Origin: Lysobacteraceae bacterium
GTDB lineage: Bacteria; Bdellovibrionota; UBA1018; JAGTJX01
Length of the DNA stretch: 64,000 bases
Direction: 5' to 3'
Assembly (NCBI GenBank): GCA_023657465.1
Contig: JAGTJX010000003.1
Coordinates: 437,889-501,888, forward strand
The translations under genes were made by a program, and so were the position numbers. A model generated the notes under the pieces. The model was given only the letters and a program-made list of their open reading frames with translations, had not been told where the DNA came from and searched no databases. Of this stretch, positions 37,089 through 45,444 are shown in pieces; the stretch's first letter is position 1; the number at the start of each line of letters is the position of its first letter.

Positions 37089-38006
37089 ATGAAATCAATT
37101 ATTATTCTTTCCTTAGCATTTTTGTGTACTGATCAGGCCCAAAGCGCTGATTTCAAATACGGTACTCTCGTTAAGAAGATCGCATTCGGAGCTGTCCAAG
37201 ACCACAAGGGAGACACCTCTCACTGGAAAGCAGTGAACACAGAACTTCCTAATATCTGGGTATGGCTGGGCGAGATCACTGAGACTACTTTTGCAGGTCC
37301 AAAAGCAAAGAAGAAAGCTTACGACAAAGTTTTGGCAACTCTCGGATACCAAGAACTCCGGGCTAGATCTCAGATCTTAGGCGTATGGGACGAAGAAGAC
37401 GCAAGACCTAGCCGCAAAAAAAACAGCGCGCCTTTTTTGGAGTTTATAGGTGAAGCATTCGATAGTCCAAGATTCATGCGCAATGCTCTCTACGCTTCAT
37501 ACCTCATTGGACCCGCAGGCAAACAAATCAAACTCATACTTCTCGATACATTCACCCAACGTAAAAAAGGCAAAGATCTTCTGGGATCACAGCAATGGGA
37601 ATGGCTTGAAAAAGAACTCGCTGATGAAGTAGATAAACCGAGTGTGATTCTCATTGGCTCACCCCTTCCGTACTTAGGTGATGGCGATAGAAACAGAGCT
37701 TGGAGAGATTATAGCGGAGAGCAATTGAAGCTCATGAATCTCTTAAGCAAAATTAACACTCCGACTTACATCTTAAGCGGCCACAACCGGTACGGTGAAT
37801 TCTCTCAAGTTGAACTCGCCAATGGTCTTAAGTTAGTCGAAGTCTCCTCAAGCGGTTTAAACAAAACAGCAAACAAATCTAAAGACAATGCATTCCGAAT
37901 TGGAAGTCCAGTCCTTGGAAGAAACTTCGGTATCTTAGAGTTCCAGTGGCCTTCTAGCGAAAATTCTGAACCCCTCAAGACTACCTATAGAATCCAGAAT
38001 CTCTAA
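37089..38006 (+). CDS. PhoD-like secreted protein with altered metal-binding residues
   Basis: A 305-residue protein with a signal peptide (ending A-Q-S-A before DFKYG). Its frame follows the PhoD/alkaline-phosphatase D calcineurin-like layout: IAFGAV (normally IAFGSC), WLGE at 59-62 (normally GD), WDEEDA at 100-105 (normally WDDHD), GSPLPYLGDG, and YILSGHNRYGEF (normally GDRH). The metal-coordinating D, H and D/H positions are therefore replaced by E, E and H-N-R. I infer a pseudoenzyme or changed metal chemistry; the fold assignment itself is moderately sure. It is divergent from the MFS gene and separated from pmbA by 17 bases. Confidence 0.75.
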   Translation: MKSIIILSLAFLCTDQAQSADFKYGTLVKKIAFGAVQDHKGDTSHWKAVNTELPNIWVWLGEITETTFAGPKAKKKAYDKVLATLGYQELRARSQILGVWDEEDARPSRKKNSAPFLEFIGEAFDSPRFMRNALYASYLIGPAGKQIKLILLDTFTQRKKGKDLLGSQQWEWLEKELADEVDKPSVILIGSPLPYLGDGDRNRAWRDYSGEQLKLMNLLSKINTPTYILSGHNRYGEFSQVELANGLKLVEVSSSGLNKTANKSKDNAFRIGSPVLGRNFGILEFQWPSSENSEPLKTTYRIQNL

Positions 38007-38023
38007 ACGATAGGGAGCTTCGC

Positions 38024-39379
38024 TCAGCCCGCGACAGAAACATCATTCAGCAGCATGAACGCAGGGCCGTAATAAGCTCTCCCACCGCCAGTACCGAATC
38101 CGAATCCTGACTCGAATTCATTGTGCTTTACAAGCTCCTTAGAGAACGTCGCATTGGTGAAGTTCTCAAAAAGAGATCCAGAGAGCGATCCTCCCTTCAC
38201 AAACTTACTTGGCTTACCGTTTTCATAAAGAAGACCCAATCTAATCTCACTCGAAAACGTACCCGTAGTAGGTTGAGTGAAGAGTGCTGAAAATTGAAGG
38301 ATCTCTAAAACCTTTGGATACTTCTTGAGCATGTCTGCTTTAGTCGTTGAACCAGGAGATACCACCACTGAACCACGTACTGAAGTCGGCACGGTTTTCA
38401 AATACTGTGCGTACTGATTATCAGTCGACCAAGTCTTCACCTTGTTCTTCTCAATGAGCTTGAGAAAAGTTTGCAACGCTCCGCTATTCGAGAGTGCACT
38501 CGTGTCAGCCATGAGACCTAGGGTTGGATCCAAACTCATCGTGATGAGATCACCCTTAGCCCCAGTCACCCAGTCGTCTCCAACATTACGATGAGGGAAT
38601 TTCATGTATACATTGGCACCACTCATCCAACTTGCAGCATCGTTCATGATGAGTCCTGAGACTTCGTGATCGACGAGTACTGGATACACACCACCAGGAG
38701 TCTTCACGACTTCATCAATCGAGAGCGAGCGTTCTGCTGCTTCTTCAAAAAGTTCATGCACTGACAAATCCTCAAGACCAACAGCCCACTTACGAGAGAG
38801 GTACTCGTCCTTCTTGCCGCTATATGCAGCTTCTAAGTAGATCCGAGATTGATTCGACCGGTGCACTCCACCGTGATGAAAATGTAATTCACGTGTGTGA
38901 TTCGAAATAAATAACTCTGAAGAATTAAAACTCGCTTTTCTTTTCTTAAGAACTTCTTCCCCAATCTTGTTTGTGAGTTCACGCATTACCGATTCAAGAT
39001 CTTCTCGGATCTTAGGATCATAGGACTTCACTTCAGGAACAGATTCAGGAAGTGCAGTAGGCATCGTCCAGACTTCGTGGTCGGTTTGCTGAGCAGATTG
39101 AACTGCAGAGTCGATTTGCTCATCAAGTGAGAGTGTCTTAAAGAAGCGTTTTACGATCTCGCCTTGTCTTCCTTCTTTACCAATATCTACGAAGATGCGT
39201 GCGAAGACTGCTTCGCCTTCTACATCGCGATCTTGATCGACGACTAGTCCACCCTTGCCCATCTCTTGCATGAAGTAGCGCTCGCGCCTCTCAAGATGTT
39301 CTGTGGATACAATCCAGGATTTAATTTCTTTCTTTCTTGAGAGCTTGCTTTTGAGGTGATCCAATCTCCAGAGACTCAT
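38024..39379 (-). CDS. pmbA: PmbA/TldE-family protein (TldD partner)
   Basis: Started at the ATG overlapping the tldD stop (ATGA), giving 451 residues; open codons upstream are inside tldD. It is a member of the TldD/TldE superfamily (PF01523-type): an N-terminal domain with HTRELHFHHGGVHR-like strands, then GDLITMSLDPTLGL and GSLSGSLFENF near the end. The HExxxH of TldD is not present, which matches TldE/PmbA, the non-catalytic partner. TldD-TldE heterodimers degrade unfolded peptides and mature microcins or RiPPs. Gene order tldD-pmbA is common. Confidence 0.87.
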   Translation of the reverse strand: MSLWRLDHLKSKLSRKKEIKSWIVSTEHLERRERYFMQEMGKGGLVVDQDRDVEGEAVFARIFVDIGKEGRQGEIVKRFFKTLSLDEQIDSAVQSAQQTDHEVWTMPTALPESVPEVKSYDPKIREDLESVMRELTNKIGEEVLKKRKASFNSSELFISNHTRELHFHHGGVHRSNQSRIYLEAAYSGKKDEYLSRKWAVGLEDLSVHELFEEAAERSLSIDEVVKTPGGVYPVLVDHEVSGLIMNDAASWMSGANVYMKFPHRNVGDDWVTGAKGDLITMSLDPTLGLMADTSALSNSGALQTFLKLIEKNKVKTWSTDNQYAQYLKTVPTSVRGSVVVSPGSTTKADMLKKYPKVLEILQFSALFTQPTTGTFSSEIRLGLLYENGKPSKFVKGGSLSGSLFENFTNATFSKELVKHNEFESGFGFGTGGGRAYYGPAFMLLNDVSVAG

Positions 39380-40947
39380 CCGAGAGTCACCTGATCGAGC
39401 AGCATGTAAGTCCCACCGCAACCCGCTCTCACGAACTCTTTGTGATACTTGCCACATCCACCTGTATCGTTGAAGGGGTGCTTGGCGCGGTCTGCATCCT
39501 TAGTCCAATATTCGATTTTGGATTTTGCGACGATCTTATTGAGAATATCTGGAGTGTAGCCAGTGAGCTGAATATCTCCTCCTGCAGGTCCTTTGAACAC
39601 GCGACCGGTGAGCTTGCCGCCCTTCACTTCCTTCAAGAATGCGACACCCACTTGGATTCCCATTCCCTTAGGGTCTTCCATGCCACCAGCAGTGACTTCC
39701 GCAATGTATCCATCTTTCATGATCAAAAGGAGCTCATCGAGAGTGTGTCTTCCAGCAGTGAAATAAGTATTCGTCTGACGAGTATAGACTCCATTAGCCC
39801 AAGATTCGCGCTTACCATTGGCCGTGCGTGGAATTCCTAATCTCAGAGCTGACGAAAGATTCGTCATCGGGTTTTCTAGTTTGCCTTCACGAAGGAGGAT
39901 CTGCTCTTGAGCAAGCCAACCTTCTTCATCGAAGAAATAAGATCCCCAAGCCGCGACCTTGGTCGTACCATTTTCATAGATCGCTGGATTATTGAGAATG
40001 GTCGCATGATGGTTTCCTACTTTTTGTTTGGATCGCGAGATCTCCCAAGCTTTGCTTCTTCCACGAGCGCAAGTATCGCCTTCTTGAGAATGGCCAAACG
40101 CTTCGTGAGCAAGCACTCCGGTTAAGTAAGGTCCGAATAAAACTTTGTAAACTCCAGGATGGAGGCGCTCTGCCTTCGTGATCGACTTCAGATCACTGAG
40201 CATCTCTAAAACTTTTTTGTCTGGAATACGAACTGCTTCTAACCCGCCCAGTCCACCTTCTTGAATGTAAGATCTTTCTCCACCACTCATCGTAACGAGT
40301 GTGAGCGCGCATCTGTAGAGAGACTGCGACATCATGACTTGCTCATCAATGAAGATTGATTCTTCAACTGCAAATAAGTTTCGCACCATTGCGTATTGTA
40401 ACTCTGCTTCAGAGAGTCCCACTTCACGTGCGCACTTCTGAATGCGTGAGAGTTCTTGCTTGAGTCTTGCGACAGTTTCTTCTCGTGACTCATCTGTTGG
40501 ATCAATCTCGTATCTCACTCCGAAGTGAACCCACGCATCGGGCGGAGTGTGTGCAGGGATCTGAGTGACGATTTCTTGTTCAAGTTGTACTTTGGCTCTC
40601 TCTGCCCAAGTTGCGCCTTGATAGGGACGGAAACTAGTACCTTCTGGAATCTTAATTTCTCTAAGTCTCTTTGCCATCTTATCTACGGACTTCTTGATTC
40701 CCTCTTCGCTGAGATCATCCGTAGCTTGTTCGTAAAGAGAGTATCCATCCCAAACTCTGAACACAGCTCCTGAAACAATGTTGTCAGTGACATTGGTCTT
40801 CTTGAGATCGATAGAGAATGAGGTGCTGAATTTTTTTTCAGCATAAACAGAAACATAGAAGTCTGGTTTCAATTTCAATCTAGGGAGAAACTTTCTGAGA
40901 AGTTGTCCGAATTTCTGGAATTCTTTAGATGCCTGAGCGCGTTTCAT
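39376..40947 (-). CDS. tldD: TldD-family metalloprotease
   Basis: Started at MKRAQASKE (523 residues). The TldD catalytic motif HEAFGH (residues 281-286) is intact in GVLAHEAFGHSQEGD, and the later GTYMLLDQVTLG end and GGMEDPKGMGIQVG (metal/active-site loop) are typical. The enzyme is the catalytic half of the TldD/TldE pair, a cytosolic zinc protease that hydrolyses unstructured peptides inside the dimer cavity. Start choice is uncertain: a TTG 13 codons upstream is open, but the ATG has AGG directly before it. Confidence 0.93.
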   Translation of the reverse strand: MKRAQASKEFQKFGQLLRKFLPRLKLKPDFYVSVYAEKKFSTSFSIDLKKTNVTDNIVSGAVFRVWDGYSLYEQATDDLSEEGIKKSVDKMAKRLREIKIPEGTSFRPYQGATWAERAKVQLEQEIVTQIPAHTPPDAWVHFGVRYEIDPTDESREETVARLKQELSRIQKCAREVGLSEAELQYAMVRNLFAVEESIFIDEQVMMSQSLYRCALTLVTMSGGERSYIQEGGLGGLEAVRIPDKKVLEMLSDLKSITKAERLHPGVYKVLFGPYLTGVLAHEAFGHSQEGDTCARGRSKAWEISRSKQKVGNHHATILNNPAIYENGTTKVAAWGSYFFDEEGWLAQEQILLREGKLENPMTNLSSALRLGIPRTANGKRESWANGVYTRQTNTYFTAGRHTLDELLLIMKDGYIAEVTAGGMEDPKGMGIQVGVAFLKEVKGGKLTGRVFKGPAGGDIQLTGYTPDILNKIVAKSKIEYWTKDADRAKHPFNDTGGCGKYHKEFVRAGCGGTYMLLDQVTLG

Positions 40948-40998
40948 CCTGAGTATTATTATGAAGTACTCTGAGATGGGCTGCAACTACGCTGTGCG

Positions 40999-41712
40999 TT
41001 ATCGCATTTCTTCGACAATGGCCTTACACACAGAGTCAATTTCACTGAGGTCTGTGAAGAAGTAATCAGGGCTATGCTCCAGAAGCTCTTCGCTCTTCAC
41101 TCCACGCCCCGTACCCACTGCAATGGATCTCACACCGATAGACTTACCGCAGTTCACGTCATGAATCGTGTCTCCGATGATCACGATTTCTTTCCCTGTG
41201 TATTCTCCTAGTCCAATCGATTTGGCTCTTTCTTGGGCGATTTTTGGCATTTGGTAACGATCCGAATGGTCGTCGCCTGTGATCTTAAACTCGAAGTAGT
41301 TCTCTAGCTCTGCGAATTTGAGCTTCAAATTAGCGCCTCTGAGCACATTCCCTGTCAATATACCGAGTCTGACTCTTGGGTCTTTGTTTAAACGATTGAG
41401 AAGGCCCACTGCGCCTGAGAGGACTTCGATCTCGTGGTGATTGCCACTGCGCACTGATTTTTCAACTAAGTTTAGATAATGATCGAGAACTTGATCCGAC
41501 ACCTCTTCACGTGAATCCTCAGGGATTCCCCAATGATCCAAGCATTCACCGATGATTTGGTAGTCAGTTTTGCCATTAAACTTGAGCTTGGGAATCTCTT
41601 TTCCAGGGAAGAAAGTCTCGACGGACCTGACAAAAGAACCCGCCCAGAGAGAACCCCCGTGAAGCAATGTCCCGTCGATATCGAATAGCACTAAACGCTG
41701 TATTTCTTGCAT
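40999..41712 (-). CDS. HAD-family hydrolase (phosphoglycolate-phosphatase-like)
   Basis: Start set at the ATG of MQEIQRLVLFDIDGTLL (237 residues); 43 open codons upstream read through the divergent gene and are unlikely. Motif I DxD is D10-I-D12-G-T; motif II is in LGILTGN; motif III/IV lies in IVIIGDTIHDVNCG. The cap is of the C1 (helical) type as in Gph phosphatases. It is a cytosolic phosphatase of unknown substrate, possibly phosphoglycolate or nucleotide monophosphates. It is divergent from the oxygenase gene with 40 bases between starts and lies downstream of nothing else in its direction. Confidence 0.92.
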   Translation of the reverse strand: MQEIQRLVLFDIDGTLLHGGSLWAGSFVRSVETFFPGKEIPKLKFNGKTDYQIIGECLDHWGIPEDSREEVSDQVLDHYLNLVEKSVRSGNHHEIEVLSGAVGLLNRLNKDPRVRLGILTGNVLRGANLKLKFAELENYFEFKITGDDHSDRYQMPKIAQERAKSIGLGEYTGKEIVIIGDTIHDVNCGKSIGVRSIAVGTGRGVKSEELLEHSPDYFFTDLSEIDSVCKAIVEEMR

Positions 41713-41752
41713 ATTGCTTAATTTCCGAGGGAAGTTTATAGCCTTTGATTGT

Positions 41753-42592
41753 ATGAAAGTCCAAACTGTATCGTACAAATCTAAGTCAGCTTCTAAGGAT
41801 TTTACCGAGTCCTTAAGAGTCACTGGTTTCGGTGTTCTCACTGACCACCCGATTTCCTACTCCTTAGTCCAAGCAACCTTCCAAGACTGGGCTGCATTTT
41901 TCAAACGAGCGGACAAGTTCGACTACAAATTCGAAAAAGATTCTCAGAGTGGCTTCTTCCCGTTCAAAACTGAGAACGCAAAAAACTCTACTGTTAAAGA
42001 TCTCAAAGAATTCTTCCACTATTTCAACTGGACAGAGATGCCAAAAGGAATGAGCGGAAACACTCGAGAGCTTTTTGATCGTACTCAAGCTCTTGCTATC
42101 GAACTACTGGGATGGATCGAAGAGAACACTCCTGTAAATATTCGCTCACAATTCTCGATGCCGCTCTCACAGATGATCCAGGGATCACGAGAGACGCTAC
42201 TTCGACCCATTCACTATCCACCTCTTGATGGTTCTGAGGAACCAGGCGCGATCCGTGCTGCTGCTCACGAAGACATCAATCTCATCACGATTCTTCCTGC
42301 AGCTACAGCAGCGGGATTACAAGTACTCGATAACGAAGGCATGTGGCACGACGTTGAATGCAATCCAGGTGCACTTGCTATTAACTCTGGAGACATGCTC
42401 AAGATGGCTTCTGGAAACTATTATGGATCTACTACTCACCGAGTGGTGAATCCGGATGGACTCAAAGCCGGAGAGCCTCGTTACTCGATGCCGCTCTTCT
42501 TGCATCCTCGTCATGACGTGCGTCTCTCGAAAGACTACACAGCAGGAACTTACTTAGGCGAACGCTTAGGTGAGATTGGATTGAAGAAGTAA
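41753..42592 (+). CDS. 2-oxoglutarate/Fe(II)-dependent oxygenase (isopenicillin N synthase family)
   Basis: Start at the ATG of MKVQTVSYK (279 residues). The C-terminal jelly-roll carries the iron triad H172-x-D174...H229 in AAHEDINLITILP and GSTTHRVVNP. The RYSMPLFLHP that follows supplies the R-x-S 2-oxoglutarate anchor. The N-terminal DIOX_N-like helical region is present. Members hydroxylate or desaturate small molecules with O2 and 2-oxoglutarate; the substrate is unknown and no biosynthetic genes adjoin. The start lacks a strong ribosome binding site, so the first codons remain slightly uncertain. Confidence 0.9.
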   Translation: MKVQTVSYKSKSASKDFTESLRVTGFGVLTDHPISYSLVQATFQDWAAFFKRADKFDYKFEKDSQSGFFPFKTENAKNSTVKDLKEFFHYFNWTEMPKGMSGNTRELFDRTQALAIELLGWIEENTPVNIRSQFSMPLSQMIQGSRETLLRPIHYPPLDGSEEPGAIRAAAHEDINLITILPAATAAGLQVLDNEGMWHDVECNPGALAINSGDMLKMASGNYYGSTTHRVVNPDGLKAGEPRYSMPLFLHPRHDVRLSKDYTAGTYLGERLGEIGLKK

Positions 42593-42653
42593 TTCACTCT
42601 TACAACTCATTGATTCTCTTATTATTATTTGAATGAAGTTCAGGGCCGTTTAT

Positions 42654-43611
42654 GTCGAAGAGAATGCGTGATCTTGCAGTTTCACAAATTCTTCATATTG
42701 GCTTTCTTAGCCTCCTCTGCATACGCAGAAGGAGAAGTGATACTTTTTCTACCTGGTTCTATTTCGGGATCTAGACCTACTCTAAACTACAATTTGACTG
42801 TAAAAAACCTAGATCATCAAACCGTTCAGTTCTCAAATAGTAAAAAGATTCAACTATGAAACTTTATTGGACTGGGGAGCACTACAGCAATCTACGAGTT
42901 GGCTAATGATCCTACTCGAGTGGTGAGGTAGGAGCAAAAACGAGTACGCTTTCTTTTCCCATTAATTATCTTAAGTAAACTTGGTCTGGGTATCCTGCAC
43001 TAAAAAAATACAATGTTCCTGTAGTTGAACTCTACAAAAGCCTTCCTGGTGAGTATGTCATTGCCGAAAAAATTAGTGAGTACATTACTTTTGATAATTT
43101 TGAGCGGTACATCAATAAAAACGCACTCAATGGAAGAAACATTTCGATCAACGAAATCCTTTACAACAAAATGAAATCAGCATTTTATACATTCGTAAAA
43201 CAATTAGGTGCTTTTTCATACATAGGAGACTTTAATGAAGAGCAGATTGTTTACGATATTCTTAAAGACCGTTGGGCTTAACTCGATTGGACAAATAGGC
43301 ACCAGTTCTCAGTCAGAAAAAATTCTAAAATTAAATGGATTCTAAAGGAAAAACGTACCTTAATGGCGAAAATGTTTTTAAATTTATCAGCTGCATCCAT
43401 AAATAGGATAGAAGGAAGATCTGACCAGGTGGAATGCGAACCATGAAGTATAACCTATGTAGCTCAGGCCGAACTCTGTTCAGAATCTATAAAAATTCAA
43501 CAAAAAAACAGAGAAGCATTCCTAGCTCAATGCAATCTCAAAAACGACTGTCCCAAAGAATATCCCTTTCAATGTTTTCTTCAGATTTTGAACTTAAATA
43601 ATCCTTTTTAA
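42654..43611 (+). pseudogene. Decayed gene of a secreted protein with stops and a frameshift
   Basis: This 1-kb gap reads as one degraded rightward gene. It opens with a signal-peptide-like part (FFILAFLASSAYAEGEV) in frame with 42857-42859 TGA and continues NFIGLGSTTAIYELANDPTRVVR to a second stop. It then shifts to the frame of 43009, where GEVGAKTSTLSFPINYLK, a TAA at 42976, TWSGYPALKKYNVPVVELYK and a long clean stretch follow. Two more in-frame stops occur (43279 TAA, 43444 TGA) before a final TAA at 43609-43611. The text between stops is coherent protein-like sequence, including three Cys near the end (LCSESIKI, CNLKNDCPKEYPFQC). The family is unknown. Five stops and a frameshift exclude function. 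Confidence 0.7.
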
Positions 43612-43628
43612 GGATCGTTAAATAAGAG

Positions 43629-44222
43629 CTAATAACCTTTAGCTTTTTCAGTCTTTTTGGTGATTTTATGAATATTCTTCTTAGAAACTACAAGATGGAT
43701 GTGCTTGTAATAATCATACTTTCTTTTGCCTGAAGACCTCTGCGAAGAAGGAACTCGTGGAAAAATTAATAGTGGAATCACACTCTTAGTAACTGAATCT
43801 TCATAACCTTTTTTCTCTGGCACATCTGAGAGATAATATTGCTTACCATCACTTCCAAAACTAAGAGCACACTCTTGTGAATTGCACTGAGGATCAAACG
43901 ATACAAAAATTCGCAAGTTTTGATCGGTGATCGAAAGAATTCTAAGCTTAATTGAATCCGTTATGATTACTTTCTGAATATCTTCAGCTTTATTATGAAC
44001 AATCTTAGTATCTGACTTCACTTTGTCTAGAGTTTTCTTTTTATATTTAATCGCTATCGCACGATTCAAATAAATATCTAGATTCTTGTAAGCATCAGGT
44101 CCTGAATCTTTACTGATCCGATCCAAATCTGAACTGGTGAGAGATCTTCTATCAAGCATATCTGCTTGAGAAAAAACTGAACTCATTAAGAAGATGACAA
44201 CAGCTGAACTCAATTTTTTCAT
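43629..44222 (-). CDS. Secreted protein of unknown function
   Basis: A 197-residue protein started at MKKLSSAV, which has GGGGAGG nine bases before it. The ATG three codons earlier overlaps that site. Signal peptide to about residue 20 (S-S-V-F-S-Q-A before DMLDRR). The mature part is Lys/Ser-rich and contains one Cys pair (QCNSQEC), with a basic tail (KKNIHKITKKTEKAK). No recognised domain. It converges on the decayed gene at 42654-43611, and its AT-rich composition resembles that pseudogene, so both may belong to one accessory patch. Confidence 0.78.
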   Translation of the reverse strand: MKKLSSAVVIFLMSSVFSQADMLDRRSLTSSDLDRISKDSGPDAYKNLDIYLNRAIAIKYKKKTLDKVKSDTKIVHNKAEDIQKVIITDSIKLRILSITDQNLRIFVSFDPQCNSQECALSFGSDGKQYYLSDVPEKKGYEDSVTKSVIPLLIFPRVPSSQRSSGKRKYDYYKHIHLVVSKKNIHKITKKTEKAKGY

Positions 44223-44362
44223 TTTAATCATGCCTCCCCAGCATTATTAAAATTCTATATGTGATTTTTCTTCATTACAATGAGAATTCAGCGCCAAATT
44301 TTCAAAATCACTTTTATAACTGAGACACCTGTCTTTATTCTAAACAATTCGATAGTATTGAA

Positions 44363-44644
44363 ATGATCATGAAACCCTTCAAAATCACTACAGAACGTAT
44401 GCTCAATATACTCGCTCACTCGCAGATGGAAGAGCGAGAGATTGGATCGAGGTGCGGTGGTTATGGTGAGTGTGGCGGAGACCGAGTCATTATAGCTCAT
44501 GAACTCCAGAAGGCTTATTTCAACCCGCCTACCAACGCCGAGCGCGATCAATTAACCCCAGATCAGTTAAAACAGGGAATGAGGCTCGGCTGCCAATGCT
44601 ATCCCAACGTTTCAGGCATTGAGATTACTCTACATCTTCCATAG
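44363..44644 (+). CDS. 2Fe-2S ferredoxin-like small protein with unusual cysteine spacing
   Basis: A 93-residue protein with a ferredoxin-like cluster loop, RCGGYGECGGDRV (C31, C37) and a distal GCQC (C77, C79). A plant-type [2Fe-2S] ferredoxin has C-x5-C-x2-C and a distant fourth Cys; here the third Cys position is Asp40 and the distal position has two Cys. The LTPDQLKQGMRLGCQ stretch is the normal fourth-ligand helix of DUF4445/RACE-like ferredoxins, so the fold is likely. Cluster binding by three loop/distal Cys plus C79 is possible but unproven. The start may be at the third codon. No strong ribosome binding site. Confidence 0.8.
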   Translation: MIMKPFKITTERMLNILAHSQMEEREIGSRCGGYGECGGDRVIIAHELQKAYFNPPTNAERDQLTPDQLKQGMRLGCQCYPNVSGIEITLHLP

Positions 44645-44653
44645 AATTGTAGG

Positions 44654-45439
44654 ATGCAAATCCAGATCAACAGTCTTTTCATAGGCGCGCTTTTTTGCTA
44701 CGCTTCTTCTTATGCAGCAACACATGCATCAAAACCCAGCGGACAGCCGTCAGTTTCAAAACAGCCGTCTGTTTCAAAAGCAGTTCTTTTCGAGAATAAA
44801 AACAAAACTGATAAACCAGATTTCACTTTTGAGAAAAAAGACACCAAGAACGCCGATGGAACAACAACACAAGACAGTGTCTTTCGTTACCCGGATGGAA
44901 GAGCTGCGTTCACAGAAACACTAGTCCTCACAGCTGATAACAAAATCGTCTCCTACTTCTACGATCAAAAACAAATCTCTCAGCGTATCTGGCTCGCCAT
45001 TGATGGTAAAGTCATTAAGCTGAAGAAGGAATGGTACGAAGCTGAAAAGGTCACCAAAACTCAAGAAGAGATCGAAGAATACAAAGAGAACTACTATGTC
45101 GGTCCTCAACTACAAGATGTCACTCTGAAGCGTTGGGCATCACTCACACAAGGTAAAAACTACAAATTCAAACTCATCGTGATGGAACACCTCGATACGT
45201 TTAGCTTCGAGCTAGAGTACGATGGAATGAAGGACTTAAACGGTAAGATGGTCCACAGGTTTTCTCTCTATCCTAGAAGCTTTTTCATTAAACTACTCGT
45301 GAGTCCTATTCGGTTTTTCTTCGAGAACACTCCAGAGCGCAAACTACTTGAAGTGCAAGGCACCCTACCCGTTAAGCCCTGGAACGGAAAAGAATGGGAC
45401 GGGATTTTTGAAGGAACTATGAGACCTACCTACAAATAG
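44654..45439 (+). CDS. Secreted protein of unknown function
   Basis: A 261-residue exported protein with a signal peptide (S-Y-A-A before THASK) and a twice-repeated hexapeptide QPSVSK at residues 30-42, encoded by a near-exact 18-bp direct repeat. The rest has a beta-rich pattern, with FRYPDGRAAFTETLVLTADN and ISQRIWLAIDGKVIKLK. No Cys pattern or known domain is evident. It starts 9 bases after the ferredoxin-like gene, so the two may be co-transcribed, and ends 5 bases from the converging tex gene. Confidence 0.8.
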   Translation: MQIQINSLFIGALFCYASSYAATHASKPSGQPSVSKQPSVSKAVLFENKNKTDKPDFTFEKKDTKNADGTTTQDSVFRYPDGRAAFTETLVLTADNKIVSYFYDQKQISQRIWLAIDGKVIKLKKEWYEAEKVTKTQEEIEEYKENYYVGPQLQDVTLKRWASLTQGKNYKFKLIVMEHLDTFSFELEYDGMKDLNGKMVHRFSLYPRSFFIKLLVSPIRFFFENTPERKLLEVQGTLPVKPWNGKEWDGIFEGTMRPTYK

Positions 45440-45444
45440 CAGTG

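Noticed and set aside
43279-43446. Recoded stop codons (selenocysteine or readthrough) in the 42654-43611 region
   Set aside because: TAA, TAG and TGA all occur, no SECIS-like stem was seen and there is also a frameshift, so decay is simpler.
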